From: Elmis aenea
Lineage: Eukaryota > Arthropoda > Insecta > Coleoptera > Elmidae
DNA: 64,000 bases
Direction of reading: 5' to 3'
Assembly: GCA_947652605.1 (NCBI GenBank)
Contig: OX393578.1
Location: forward strand, 55,683,415 to 55,747,414
Shown: in pieces, positions 33,501-49,200 of the stretch
Position numbering within the stretch: position 1 is the first letter of the stretch
How the letters are laid out: each line of letters opens with the position of its first letter
The notes under the pieces: model-generated
What the model was told of the DNA's origin: nothing
Seen by the model: the letters and a program-made list of their open reading frames with translations, nothing else
Database searches by the model: none
Translations under genes and position numbers: made by a program

Positions 33501-34831
33501 TTATTGATTTGTATGTCACAGAAACAGTTTATCCATCGCCTCTTTACATGAATACAATTGTTTTGCATATGTCTTTCAATGAGCTGGTATTAATTTTTAA
33601 TAATTTCCTAAAAATACCGTGCTTTAGTTAATGCATATGTTCCTTGTGCGACTATTTCGAAACAATTTCAATTATTGATTTGTATATCACAGGAACAGTT
33701 TATCCATCGCCTCTTTACATGAATACAATTGTTTTGCATATGTCTTTCAATGAGCTGGTTTTAATTTTTAATAATTTCCTAAAAATACCGTGCTTTAGTT
33801 AATACATATGTTCCTTGAGCGACTATTTCTGAACAATTTTAATTATTGATTTGTATGTCACAGAAACAGTTTATCCATCGCCTCTTTACATGAATACAAT
33901 TGTTTTGCATATGTCTTTCAATGAGCTCGCATTAATTTTGAATAATTTCCTAAAAATACCGTGCTTTAGTTAATACATATGTTCCTTGTGCGACTATTTC
34001 GAAACAATTTCAATTATTGATTTGTATATCACAGGAACAGTTTATCCATCGCCTCTTTACATGAATACAATTGTTTTGCATATGTCTTTCAATGAGCTAG
34101 TTTTAATTTTTAATAATTTCCTAAAAATACCGTGCTTTAGTTAATACATATGTTCCTTGAGCGACTATTTCTAAACAATTTTAATTATTGATTTGTATAT
34201 CACAGGAACTGTTTATCCATCGCCTCTTTACAGGAATACAATTTTTTTGCATATGTCTTTCAATAAGCTGGTTTTAATTTTTAATAATTTCCTAAAAATA
34301 CCGTGCATTAGTTAATACATATGTTCCTTAAGCGACTCTTTCTAAACAATTTTAATTATTGATTTGTATATCACAGGAACAGTTTATCCATCGCCCTTTT
34401 ACAGGAATACAACTGTTTTGCATATGTCTTTCAATGAGCTGGTTTTAATTTTTAATAATTTCCTAAAAATACCGTGCTTTAGTTAATACATATGTTCCTT
34501 GAGCGACTATTTCTAAACAATTTTAATTATTGATTTGTATATCACAGGAACAGTTTATCCATCGCCTCTTTACAGGAATACAATTGTTTTGCATATGTCT
34601 TTCAATGAGCTGGTTTTAATTTTTAATAATTTCCTAAAAATACCATGCTTTAGTTAATACATATATGTTCCTTGAGCGACTATTTCTAAACAATTTTAAT
34701 TATTGATTTGTATATCACAGGAACAGTTTATCCATCGCCTCTTTACAGGAATACAATTGTTTTGCATATGTCTTTCAATGAGCTGGTTTTAATTTTTAAT
34801 AATTTCCTAAAAATACCGTGCTTTAGTTAAT
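30551..34831. repeat. Block of about 25 monomers, copy 1 of the 4.6-kb duplication
   Basis: Private variants in order: CTAAATATACC (30,701), TTGGGCGAC with AAACGATTTT (about 31,935), CCTCTAGACATAAATAC (32,171), GAGCTCGCATTAATTTTGAA (about 33,923), GCCCTTTTACAGG with ACAACTG (about 34,394) and ACCATGC with ATATATG (about 34,650). The same set recurs 4,619 bp downstream. Confidence 0.9.
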
Positions 34832-35169
34832 ACATATGTTCCTTGTGCGACTATTTCGAAACAATTTCAATTATTGATTTGTATATGACAGGAACAGTTT
34901 ATCCATCGCCTTTTTACATGAATAAAATTGTTTTGCATATGTCTTTCAATGAGCTGGTTTTAATTTTTAATAATTTCCTAAAAATACCGTGCTTTAGTTA
35001 ATACATATGTTCCTTGAGCGACTCTTTCTAAACAATTTTAATTATTGATTTGTATATCACAGGAACAGTTTATCCATCGCCCTTTTACAGGAATACAACT
35101 GTTTTGCATATGTCTTTCAATGAGCTGGTTTTAATTTTTAATAATTTCCTAAAAATACCGTGCTTTAGT

Positions 35170-38100
35170 TAATACATATGTTCCTTGAGCGACTATTTCT
35201 GAACAATTTTAATTATTGATTTGTATATCACAGAAACAGTTTATCCATCGCCTCTTTACAGGAATACAATTGTTTTGCATATGTCTTTCAATGAGCTGGT
35301 TTTAATTTTTAATAATTTCCTAAATATACCGTGCTTTAGTTAATACATATGTTCCTTGAGCGACTATTTCTGAACAATTTTAATTATTGATTTGTATATC
35401 ACAGAAACAGTTTATCCATTGCCTCTTTACATGAATACAATTGTTTTGCATATGTCTTTCAAAGAGCTGGTTTTAATTTTTACTAATTTCCTAAAAATAC
35501 CGTGCTTTAGTTAATACATATGTTCCTTGTGCGACTATTTCGAAACAATTTCAATTATTGATTTGTATATGACAGGAACAGTTTATCCATCGCCTTTTTA
35601 CATGAATAAAATTGTTTTGCATATGTCTTTCAATGAGCTGGTTTTAATTTTTAATAATTTCCTAAAAATACCGTGCTTTAGTTAATACATATGTTCCTTG
35701 TGCGACTATTTTGAAACTATTTCAATTATTGATTTGTATATGACAGGAACAGTTTATCCATCGCTTCTTTACATGAATACAATTGTTTTGCATATGTCTT
35801 TCAATGAGCTGGTTTTATTTTTTAATAATTTCCTAAAAATACCGTGCTTTAGTTAATACATATGTTCCTTGAGCGACTATTTCTAAACAATTTTAATTAT
35901 TGATTTGTATATCACAGAAACAGTTTATCCATCGCCTCTTTACATGAATACAATTGTTTTGCATATGTCTTTCAATGAGCTGGTATTAATTTTTAATAAT
36001 TTCCTAAAAATACCGTGCTTTAGTTAATACATATGTTCCTTGTGCGACTATTTCGAAACAATTTCAATTATTGATTTGTATATGACAGGAACAGTTTATC
36101 CATCGCCTCTTTACATGAATACAATTGTTTTGCATATGTCTTTCAATGAGCTGGTTTTAATTTTTAATAATTTCCTAAAAATACCGTGCTTTAGTTAATA
36201 CATATGTTCCTTGAGCGACTATTTCTAAACAATTTTAATTATTGATTTGTATATCACAGGAACAGTTTATCCATCGCCTCTTTACAGGAATACATTTGTT
36301 TTGCATATGTCTTTCAATGAGCTGGTTTTAATTTTTAATAATTTCCTAAAAATACCGTGCATTAGTTAATACATATGTTCCTTGAGCGACTATTTCTGAA
36401 CAATTTTAATTATTGATTTGTATATCACAGGAACAGTTTATCCATCGCCTCTTTACATGAATACAATTGTTTTGCATATGTCTTTCAATGAGCTGGTTTT
36501 AATTTTTAATAATTTCCTAAAAATACCGTGCTTTAGTTAATACATATGTTCCTTGGGCGACTATTTCTAAACGATTTTAATTATTGATTTGTATATCACA
36601 GGAACAGTTTATCCATCGCCTCTTTACATGAATACAATTGTTTTGCATATGTCTTTCAATGAGCTGGTTTTAATTTTTAATAATTTCCTAAAAATACCGT
36701 GCTTTAGTTAATACATATGTTCCTTGAGCGACTATTTCTAAACAATTTTAAATATTGATTTGTATATCACAGGAACAGTTTATCCATCGCCTCTAGACAT
36801 AAATACAATTGTTTTGCATATGTCTTTCAATGAGCTGGCATTAATTTTTAATAATTTCCTAAAAATACCGTGCTTTAGTTAATACATATGTTCCTTGTGC
36901 GACTATTTCGAAACAATTTCAATTATTGATTTGTATATGACAGGAACAGTTTATCCATCGCCTCTTTACATGAATACAATTGTTTTGCATATGTCTTTCA
37001 ATGAGCTGGTTTTAATTTTTAATAATTTCCTAAAAATACCGTGCTTTAGTTAATACATATGTTCCTTGAGCGACTGTTTCTAAACAATTTTAATTATTGA
37101 TTTGTATATCACAGGAACAGTTTATCCATCGCCTCTTTACAGGAATACAATTTTTTTGCATATGTCTTTCAATGAGCTGGTTTTAATTTTTAATAATTTC
37201 CTAAAAATACCGTGCATTAGTTAATACATATGTTCCTTGAGCGACTATTTCTGAACAATTTTAATTATTGATTTGTATATCACAGGAACAGTTTATCCAT
37301 CGCCTCTTTACATGAATACAATTGTTTTGCATATAACTTTCAATGAGCTGGTTTTAATTTTTAATAATTTCCTAAAAATACCGTGCTTTAGTTAATACAT
37401 ATGTTCCTTGAGCGACTATTTCGAAACAATTTTAATTATTGATTTGTATATCACAGGAACAGTTTATTTATCGCCTCTTTACATGAATACAATTGTTTTG
37501 CATATGTCTTTCAATGAGCTGGTTTTAATTTTTAATAATTTCCTAAAAATACCGTGCTTTAGTTAATACATATGTTCCTTGAGCGACTATTTCGAAACAA
37601 TTTTAATTATTGATTTGTATATCACAGGAACAGTTTATCCATCGCCTCTTTACATGAATACAATTGTTTTGCATATGTCTTTCAATGAGCTGGTTTTAAT
37701 TTTTAATAATTTCCTAAAAATACCGTGCTTTAGTTAATACATATGTTCCTTGAGCGACTATTTCTAAACAATTTTAATTATTGATTTGTATATGACAGGA
37801 ACAGTTTATCCATTGCCTCTTTACATGAATACAATTGTTTTGCATATGTCTTTCAATGAGCTGGTTTTAATTTTTAATAATTTCCTAAAAATACCGTGCT
37901 TTAGTTAATACATATGTTCCTTGAGCGACTATTTCTAAACAATTTTAATTATTGATTTGTATATCACAGGAACAGTTTATCCATCGCCTCTTTACATGAA
38001 TAAAATTGTTTTGCATATGTCTTTCAATGAGCTGGTTTTAATTTTTAATAATTTCCTAAAAATACCGTGCTTTAGTTAATACATATGTTCCTTGAGCGAC

Positions 38101-39450
38101 TATTTCTGAACAATTTTAATTATTGATTTGTATGTCACAGAAACAGTTTATCCATCGCCTCTTTACATGAATACAATTGTTTTGCATATGTCTTTCAATG
38201 AGCTGGTATTAATTTTTAATAATTTCCTAAAAATACCGTGCTTTAGTTAATACATATGTTCCTTGTGCGACTATTTCGAAACAATTTCAATTATTGATTT
38301 GTATATCACAGGAACAGTTTATCCATCGCCTCTTTACATGAATACAATTGTTTTGCATATGTCTTTCAATGAGCTGGTTTTAATTTTTAATAATTTCCTA
38401 AAAATACCGTGCTTTAGTTAATACATATGTTCCTTGAGCGACTATTTCTGAACAATTTTAATTATTGATTTGTATGTCACAGAAACAGTTTATCCATCGC
38501 CTCTTTACATGAATACAATTGTTTTGCATATGTCTTTCAATGAGCTCGCATTAATTTTGAATAATTTCCTAAAAATACCGTGCTTTAGTTAATACATATG
38601 TTCCTTGTGCGACTATTTCGAAACAATTTCAATTATTGATTTGTATATCACAGGAACAGTTTATCCATCGCCTCTTTACATGAATACAATTGTTTTGCAT
38701 ATGTCTTTCAATGAGCTGGTTTTAATTTTTAATAATTTCCTAAAAATACCGTGCTTTAGTTAATACATATGTTCCTTGAGCGACTATTTCTAAACAATTT
38801 TAATTATTGATTTGTATATCACAGGAACTGTTTATCCATCGCCTCTTTACAGGAATACAATTTTTTTGCATATGTCTTTCAATAAGCTGGTTTTAATTTT
38901 TAATAATTTCCTAAAAATACCGTGCATTAGTTAATACATATGTTCCTTGAGCGACTCTTTCTAAACAATTTTAATTATTGATTTGTATATCACAGGAACA
39001 GTTTATCCATCGCCCTTTTACAGGAATACAACTGTTTTGCATATGTCTTTCAATGAGCTGGTTTTAATTTTTAATAATTTCCTAAAAATACCGTGCTTTA
39101 GTTAATACATATGTTCCTTGAGCGACTATTTCTAAACAATTTTAATTATTGATTTGTATATCACAGGAACAGTTTATCCATCGCCTCTTTACAGGAATAC
39201 AATTGTTTTGCATATGTCTTTCAATGAGCTGGTTTTAATTTTTAATAATTTCCTAAAAATACCATGCTTTAGTTAATACATATATGTTCCTTGAGCGACT
39301 ATTTCTAAACAATTTTAATTATTGATTTGTATATCACAGGAACAGTTTATCCATCGCCTCTTTACAGGAATACAATTGTTTTGCATATGTCTTTCAATGA
39401 GCTGGTTTTAATTTTTAATAATTTCCTAAAAATACCGTGCATTAGTTAAT
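35170..39450. repeat. Block of about 25 monomers, copy 2 of the 4.6-kb duplication
   Basis: It repeats every private variant of the block starting at 30,551 in the same order: CTAAATATACC (35,320), CCTCTAGACATAAATAC (36,790), GAGCTCGCATTAATTTTGAA (38,542) and ACCATGC (about 39,262). The offset is 4,619 bp, that is 27 monomers plus 2 bp explained by an extra AT at the ATATATG boundary. Two non-matching monomers separate the copies. Differences are rare, so this is a young duplication. Confidence 0.9.
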
Positions 39451-42138
39451 ACATATGTTCTTTGAGCGACTATTTCTGAACAATTTAAATTATTGATTTG
39501 TATATCACAGGAACAGTTTATCCATCGCCTCTTTACATGAATACAATTGTTTTGCATATGTCTTTCAATGAGCTGGTTTTAATTTTTAATAATTTCCTAA
39601 AAATACCGTGCTTTAGATAATACATATGTTCCTTGTGCGACTATTTCGAAACAATTTCAATTATTGATTTGTATATGACAGGAACAGTTTATCCATCGCC
39701 TCTTTACATGAATACAATTGGTTTGCATATGTCTTTCAATGAGCTGGTTTTAATTTTTAATAATTTCCTAAAAATACCGTGCATTAGTTAATACATATGT
39801 TCCTTGTGCGACTATTTCGAAACAATTTCAATTATTGATTTGTATATCACAGGAACAGTTTATCTATCGCCTCTTTACATGAATACAATTGTTTTGCGTA
39901 TGTCTTTCAATGAGCTGGTATTAATTTTTAATAATTTCCTAAAAATACCGTGCTTTAGTTAATACATATGTTCCTTGTGCGACTATTTCTAAACAATTTT
40001 AATTATTGATTTGTATATCACAGGAACAGTTTATCCATCGCCTCTTTACATGAATAAAATTGTTTTGCATATGTCTTTCAATGAGCTGGTTTTAATTTTT
40101 AATAATTTCCTAAAAATACCGTGCTTTAGTTAATACATATGTTCCTTGTTATACTATTTCGAAACAATTTCAATTATTGATTTGTATATCACAGGAACAG
40201 TTTATCAATCGCCTCTTTACATGAATACAATTGTTTTGCATATGTCTTTCAATGAGCTGGTATTAATTTTTAATAATTTCCTAAAAATACCGTGCTTTAG
40301 TTAATACATATGTTCCTTGTGCGACTATTTCTAAACAATTTTAATTATTGATTTGTATATCACAGGAACAGTTTATCCATCGCCTTTTTACATGAATACA
40401 ATTGTTTTGCATATGTCTTTCAATGAGCTGGTTTTAATTTTTAATAATTTCCTAAAAATACCGTGCTTTAGTTAATACAAATGTTCCTTGAGCGACTATT
40501 TCTAAACAATTTTAATTATTGATTTGTATATCACAGGAACAGTTTATCCATCGCCTCTTTACAGGAATACAATTGTTTTGCATATGTCTTTCAATGAGCT
40601 GGTTTTAATTTTTAATAATTTCCTAAAAATACCGTGCTTTAGTTAATACATATGTTCCTTGAGCGACTATTTCTAAACAATTTTAGTTATTGATTTGTAT
40701 ATCACAGGAACAGTTTATCCATCGCCTCTTTACATGAATACAATTGTTTTGCATATGTCTTTCAATGAGCTGGTTTTAATTTTTAATAATTTCCTAAAAA
40801 TACCGTGCATTAGTTAATACATATGTTCCTTGAGCGACTATTTCTGAACAATTTTAATTATTGATTTGTATATCACAGGAACAGTTTATCCATCGCCTCT
40901 TTACATGAATACAATTGTTTTGCATATGTCTTTCAATGAGCTGGTTTTAATTTTTAATAATTTCCTAAAAATACCGTGCTTTAGTTAATACATATGTTCC
41001 TTGTGCGACTATTTCGAAACAATTTCAATTACTGATTTCTATATGACAGGAACAGTTTATCCATCGCCTCTTTACATGAATACAATTGTTTTGCATATGT
41101 CTTTCAATGAGCTGGTATTAATTTTTAATAATTTCCTAAAAATACCGTGCTTTAGTTAATACATATGTTCCTTGTGCGACTATTTCTAAACAATTTTAAT
41201 TATTGATTTGTATATCACAGGAACAGTTTATCCATCACCTTTTTACATGAATACAATTGTTTTGCATATGTCTTTCAATGAGCTGGTTTTAATTTTTAAT
41301 AATTTCCTAAAAATACCGTGCTTTAGTTAATACATATGTTCCTTGAGCGACTATTTCTAAACAATTTTAATTATTGATTTGTATATCACAGGAACAGTTT
41401 ATCCATCGCTTCTTTACATGAATACAATTGTTTTGCATATGTCTTTTAATGAGCTGGTTTTAATTTTTAATAATTTCCTAAAAATACCGTGCTTTAGTTA
41501 ATACATATGTTCCTTGAGCGACTATTTCTAAAAAATTTTAAATATTGATTTGTATATCACAGGAACAGTTTATCCATCGCCTCTTTACATAAATACAATT
41601 GTTTTGCATATGTCTTTCAATGAGCTGGTTTTAATTTTTACTAATTTCCTAAAAATACCGTGCTTTAGTTAATACATATGTTCCTTGAGCGACTATTTCG
41701 AAACAATTTTAATTATTGATTTGTATATCACAGGAACAGTTTATCCATCGCCTCTTTACATGAATAAAATTGTTTTGCATATGTCTTTCAATGAGCTGGT
41801 TTTAATTTTTAATAATTTCCTAAAAATACCGTGCTTTAGTTAATACATATGTTCCTTGAGCGACTATTTCGAAACAATTTTAATTATTGATTTGTATATC
41901 ACAGGAACAGTTTATCCATCGCCTCTTTACATGAATACAATTGTTTTGCATATGTCTTTCAATGAGCTGGTTTTAATTTTTAATAATTTCCTAAAAATAC
42001 CGTGCTTTAGTTAATACATATGTTCCTTGAGCGACTATTTCTGAACAATTTTAATTATTGATTTGTATGTCACAGAAACAGTTTATCCATCGCCTCTTTA
42101 CAGGAATACAATTGTTTTGCATATGTCTTTCAATGAGC

Positions 42139-45100
42139 TGGTTATAATTTTTAATAATTTCCTAAAAATACCGTGCTTTAGTTAATACATAATTATGTTC
42201 CTTGAGCGACTATTTCTGAACAATTTTAATTATTGATTTGTATATCACAGAAACAGTTTATCCATCGCCTCTTTACAGGAATACAATTGTTTTGCATATG
42301 TCTTTCAATGAGCTGGTTTTAATTTTTAAACATTTCCTAAAAATACCGTGCTTTAGTTAATACATATGTTCCTTGAGCGACTATTTCTGAACAATTTTAA
42401 TTATTGATTTGTATATCACAGAAACAGTTTATCCATCGCCTCTTTACAGGAATACAATTGTTTTGCATATGTCTTTCAATGAGCTGGTTTTAATTTTTAA
42501 TAATTTCCTAAATATACCGTGCTTTAGTTAATACATATGTTCCTTGAGCGACTATTTCTGAACAATTTTAATTATTGATTTGTATATCACAGAAACAGTT
42601 TATCCATTGCCTCTTTACATGAATACAATTGTTTTGCATATGTCTTTCAAAGAGCTGGTTTTAATTTTTACTAATTTCCTAAAAATACCGTGCTTTAGTT
42701 AATACATATGTTCCTTGTGCGACTATTTCGAAACAATTTCAATTATTGATTTGTATATGACAGGAACAGTTTATCCATCGCCTTTTTACATGAATAAAAT
42801 TGTTTTGCATATGTCTTTCAATAAGCTGGTTTTAATTTTTAATAATTTCCTAAAAATACCGTGCTTTAGTTAATACATATGTTCCTTGTGCGACTATTTT
42901 GAAACTATTTCAATTATTGATTTGTATATGACAGGAACAGTTTATCCATCGCTTCTTTACATGAATACAATTGTTTTGCATATGTCTTTCAATGAGCTGG
43001 TTTTATTTTTTAATAATTTCCTAAAAATACCGTGCTTTAGTTAATACATATGTTCCTTGAGCGACTATTTCTAAACAATTTTAATTATTGATTTGTATAT
43101 CACAGAAACAGTTTATCCATCGCCTCTTTACATGAATACAATTGTTTTGCATATGTCTTTCAATGAGCTGGTATTAATTTTTAATAATTTCCTAAAAATA
43201 CCGTGCTTTAGTTAATACATATGTTCCTTGTGCGACTATTTCGAAACAATTTCAATTATTGATTTGTATATGACAGGAACAGTTTATCCATCGCCTCTTT
43301 ACATGAATACAATTGTTTTGCATATGTCTTTCAATGAGCTGGTTTTAATTTTTAATAATTTCCTAAAAATACCGTGCTTTAGTTAATACATATGTTCCTT
43401 GAGCGACTATTTCTAAACAATTTTAATTATTGATTTGTATATCACAGGAACAGTTTATCCATCGCCTCTTTACAGGAATACATTTGTTTTGCATATGTCT
43501 TTCAATGAGCTGGTTTTAATTTTTAATAATTTCCTAAAAATACCGTGCATTAGTTAATACATATGTTCCTTGAGCGACTATTTCTGAACAATTTTAATTA
43601 TTGATTTGTATATCACAGGAACAGTTTATCCATCGCCTCTTTACATGAATACAATTGTTTTGCATATGTCTTTCAATGAGCTGGTTTTAATTTTTAATAA
43701 TTTCCTAAAAATACCGTGCTTTAGTTAATACATATGTTCCTTGGGCGACTATTTCTAAACGATTTTAATTATTGATTTGTATATCACAGGAACAGTTTAT
43801 CCATCGCCTCTTTACATGAATACAATTGTTTTGCATATGTCTTTCAATGAGCTGGTTTTAATTTTTAATAATTTCCTAAAAATACCGTGCTTTAGTTAAT
43901 ACATATGTTCCTTGAGCGACTATTTCTGAACAATTTTAATTATTGATTTGTATATCACAGGAACAGTTTATCCATCGCCTCTTTACATGAATACAATTGT
44001 TTTGCATATGTCTTTCAATGAGCTGGTTTTAATTTTTAATAATTTCCTAAAAATACCGTGCTTTAGTTAATACATATGTTCCTTGGGCGACTATTTCTAA
44101 ACGATTTTAATTATTGATTTGTATATCACAGGAACAGTTTATCCATCGCCTCTTTACATGAATACAATTGTTTTGCATATGTCTTTCAATGAGCTGGTTT
44201 TAATTTTTAATAATTTCCTAAAAATACCGTGCTTTAGTTAATACATATGTTCCTTGAGCGACTATTTCTAAACAATTTTAAATATTGATTTGTATATCAC
44301 AGGAACAGTTTATCCATCGCCTCTTTACATAAATACAATAGTTTTGCATATGTCTTTCAATGAGCTGGCATTAATTTTTAATAATTTCCTAAAAATACCG
44401 TGCTTTAGTTAATACATATGTTCCTTGTGCGACTATTTCGAAACAATTTCAATTATTGATTTGTATATGACAGGAACAGTTTATCCATCGCCTCTTTACA
44501 TGAATACAATTGTTTTGCATATGTCTTTCAATGAGCTGGTTTTAATTTTTAATAATTTCCTAAAAATACCGTGCTTTAGTTAATACATATGTTCCTTGAG
44601 CGACTGTTTCTAAACAATTTTAATTATTGATTTGTATATCACAGGAACAGTTTATCCATCGCCTCTTTACAGGAATACAATTTTTTTGCATATGTCTTTC
44701 AATGAGCTGGTTTTAATTTTTAATAATTTCCTAAAAATACCGTGCATTAGTTAATACATATGTTCCTTGAGCGACTATTTCTGAACAATTTTAATTATTG
44801 ATTTGTATATCACAGGAACAGTTTATCCATCGCCTCTTTACATGAATACAATTGTTTTGCATATGTCTTTCAATGAGCTGGTTTTAATTTTTAATAATTT
44901 CCTAAAAATACCGTGCTTTAGTTAATACATATGTTCCTTGAGCGACTATTTCGAAACAATTTTAATTATTGATTTGTATATCACAGGAACAGTTTATTTA
45001 TCGCCTCTTTACATGAATACAATTGTTTTGCATATGTCTTTCAATGAGCTGGTTTTAATTTTTAATAATTTCCTAAAAATACCGTGCTTTAGTTAATACA

Positions 45101-45615
45101 TATGTTCCTTGAGCGACTATTTCGAAACAATTTTAATTATTGATTTGTATATCACAGGAACAGTTTATCCATCGCCTCTTTACATGAATACAATTGTTTT
45201 GCATATGTCTTTCAATGAGCTGGTTTTAATTTTTAATAATTTCCTAAAAATACCGTGCTTTAGTTAATACATATGTTCCTTGAGCGACTATTTCTAAACA
45301 ATTTTAATTATTGATTTGTATATGACAGGAACAGTTTATCCATTGCCTCTTTACATGAATACAATTGTTTTGCATATGTCTTTCAATGAGCTGGTTTTAA
45401 TTTTTAATAATTTCCTAAAAATACCGTGCTTTAGTTAATACATATGTTCCTTGAGCGACTATTTCTAAACAATTTTAATTATTGATTTGTATATCACAGG
45501 AACAGTTTATCCATCGCCTCTTTACATGAATAAAATTGTTTTGCATATGTCTTTCAATGAGCTGGTTTTAATTTTTAATAATTTCCTAAAAATACCGTGC
45601 TTTAGTTAATACATA
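42139..45615. repeat. Third, partly rearranged copy of the same block
   Basis: CTAAATATACC at 42,508 lies 7,188 bp (42 monomers plus 6 bp) after the second copy. The TTGGGCGAC/AAACGATTTT monomer pair appears twice here (about 43,741 and 44,084), a two-monomer (342-bp) expansion absent from the other copies, so later markers shift to 44 monomers. CCTCTTTACATAAATAC (44,320) replaces CCTCTAGACATAAATAC, so this copy predates that change or was corrected. The ACATAATTATG boundary at about 42,187 matches the first sequence to the right of the assembly gap. Confidence 0.85.
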
Positions 45616-46299
45616 TGTTCCTTGAGCGACTATTTCGAAACAATTTTAATTATTGATTTGTATATTACAGGAACAGTTTATCCATCGCCTCTTTACATGA
45701 ATACAATTGTTTTGCATATGTCTTTCAATGAGCTGGTTTTAATTTTTAATAATTTCCTAAAAATACCGTGCTTTAGTTAATACATATGTTCCTTGAGCGA
45801 CTATTTCTGAACAATTTTAATTATTGATTTGTATGTCACAGAAACAGTTTATCCATCGCCTCTTTACATGAATACAATTGTTTTGCATATGTCTTTCAAT
45901 GAGCTGGTATTAATTTTTAATAATTTCCTAAAAATACCGTGCTTTAGTTAATACATATGTTCCTTGAGCGACTGTTTCTAAACAATTTTAATTATTGATT
46001 TGTATATCACAGGAACAGTTTATCCATCGCCTCTTTACATGAATACAATTGTTTTGCATATGTCTTTCAATGAGCTGGTTTTAATTTTTAATAATTTCCT
46101 AAAAATACCGTGCTTTAGTTAATACATATGTTCCTTGAGCGACTATTTCTAAACAATTTTAATTATTGATTTGTATATCACAGGAACAGTTTATCCATCG
46201 CCTCTTTACAGGAATACAATTGTTTTGCATATGTCTTTCAATGAGCTGGTTTTAATTTTTAATAATTTCCTAAAAATACCGTGCATTAGTTAATACATA

Positions 46300-49200
46300 T
46301 GTTCTTTGAGCGACTATTTCTGAACAATTTTAATTATTGATTTGTATGTATATCACAGGAACAGTTTATCCATCGCCTCTTTACATGAATACAATTGTTT
46401 TGCATATGTCTTTCAATGAGCTGGTTTTAATTTTTAATAATTTCCTAAAAATACCGTGCTTTAGTTAATACATATGTTCCTTGTGCGACTATTTCGAAAC
46501 AATTTCAATTATTGATTTGTATATGACAGGAACAGTTTATCCATCGCCTCTTTACATGAATACAATTGTTTTGCATATGTCTTTCAATGAGCTGGTTTTA
46601 ATTTTTAATAATTTCCTAAAAATACCGTGCATTAGTTAATACATATGTTCCTTGTGCGACTATTTCGAAACAATTTCAATTATTGATTTGTATATCACAG
46701 GAACAGTTTATCTATCGCCTCTTTACATGAATACAATTGTTTTGCATATGTCTTTCAATGAGCTGGTTTTAATTTTTAATAATTTCCTAAAAATACCGTG
46801 CTTTAGTTAATACATATGTTCCTTGAGCGACTATTTCTGAACAATTTTAATTATTGATTTGTATATCACAGAAACAGTTTATCCATCGCCTCTTTACAGG
46901 AATACAATTGTTTTGCATATGTCTTTCAATGAGCTGGTTTTAATTTTTAATAATTTCCTAAAAATACCGTGCTTTAGTTAATACATATGTTCCTTGAGCG
47001 ACTATTTCTGAACAATTTTAATTATTGATTTGTATATCACAGAAACAGTTTATCCATCGCCTCTTTACATGAATACAATTGTTTTGCATATGTCTTTCAA
47101 AGAGCTGGTTTTAATTTTTACTAATTTCCCAAAAATACCGTGCTTTAGTTAATACATATGTTCCTTGTGCGACTATTTCGAAACAATTTCAATTATTGAT
47201 TTGTATATGACAGGAACAGTTTATCCATCGCCTTTTTACATGAATAAAATTGTTTTGCATATGTCTTTCAATGAGCTGGTTTTAATTTTTAATAATTTCC
47301 TAAAAATACCGTGCTTTAGTTAATACATATGTTCCTTGTGCGACTATTTTGAAACAATTTCAATTATTGATTTGTATATGACAGGAACAGTTTATCCATC
47401 GCTTCTTTACATGAATACAATTGTTTTGCATATGTCTTTCAATGAGCTGGTTTTATTTTTTAATAATTTCCTAAAAATACCGTGCTTTAGTTAATACATA
47501 TGTTCCTTGAGCGACTATTTCTAAACAATTTTAATTATTGATTTGTATATCACAGAAACAGTTTATCCATCGCCTCTTTACATGAATACAATTGTTTTGC
47601 ATATGTCTTTCAATGAGCTGGTATTAATTTTTAATAATTTCCTAAAAATACCGTGCTTTAGTTAATACATATGTTCCTTGTGCGACTATTTCGAAACAAT
47701 TTCAATTATTGATTTGTATATGACAGGAACAGTTTATCCATCGCCTCTTTACATGAATACAATTGTTTTGCATATGTCTTTCAATGAGCTGGTTTTAATT
47801 TTTAATAATTTCCTAAAAATACCGTGCTTTAGTTAATACATATGTTCCTTGAGCGACTATTTCTAAACAATTTTAATTATTGATTTGTATATCACAGGAA
47901 CAGTTTATCCATCGCCTCTTTACAGGAATACATTTGTTTTGCATATGTCTTTTAATGAGCTGGTTTTAATTTTTAATAATTTCCTAAAAATACCGTGCAT
48001 TAGTTAATACATATGTTCCTTGAGCGACTATTTCTGAACAATTTTAATTATTGATTTGTATATCACAGGAACAGTTTATCCATCGCCTCTTTACATGAAT
48101 ACAATTGTTTTGCATATGTCTTTCAATGAGCTGGTTTTAATTTTTAATAATTTCCCAAAAATACCGTGCTTTAGTTAATACATATGTTCCTTGAGCGACT
48201 ATTTCTAAACAATTTTAATTATTGATTTGTATATCACAGGAACAGTTTATCCATCGCCTCTTTACAGGAATACAATTGTTTTGCATATGTCTTTCAATGA
48301 GCTGGTTTTAATTTTTAATAATTTCCTAAAAATACCGTGCATTAGTTAATACATATGTTCTTTGAGCGACTATTTCTGAACAATTTTAATTATTGATTTG
48401 TATGTATATCACAGGAACAGTTTATCCATCGCCTCTTTACATGAATACAATTGTTTTGCATATGTCTTTCAATGAGCTGGTTTTAATTTTTAATAATTTC
48501 CTAAAAATACCGTGCTTTAGTTAATACATATGTTCCTTGTGCGACTATTTCGAAACAATTTCAATTATTGATTTGTATATGACAAGAACAGTTTATCCAT
48601 CGCCTCTTTACATGAATACAATTGTTTTGCATATGTCTTTCAATGAGCTGGTTTTAATTTTTAATAATTTCCTAAAAATACCGTGCATTAGTTAATACAT
48701 ATGTTCCTTGAGCGACTATTTCGAAACAATTTTAATTATTGATTTGTATATCACAGGAACAGTTTATCCATCGCCTCTTTACATGAATACAATTGTTTTG
48801 CATATGTCTTTCAATGAGCTGGTTTTAATTTTTAATAATTTCCTAAAAATACCGTGCTTTAGTTAATACATATGTTCCTTGAGCGACTATTTCTAAACAA
48901 TTTTAATTATTGATTTGTATATGACAGGAACAGTATATCCATCGCCTCTTTACATGAATACAATTGTTTTGCATATGTCTTTCAATGAGCTGGTTTTAAT
49001 TTTTAATAATTTCCTAAAAATACCGTGCTTTAGTTAATACATATGTTATGTTCCTTGAGCGACTATTTCGAAACAATTTTAATTATTGATTTGTATATCA
49101 CAGGAACAGTTTATCCATCGCCTCTTTACATGAATACAATTGTTTTGCATATGTCTTTCAATGAGCTGGTTTTAATTTTTAATAATTTCCTAAAAATACC

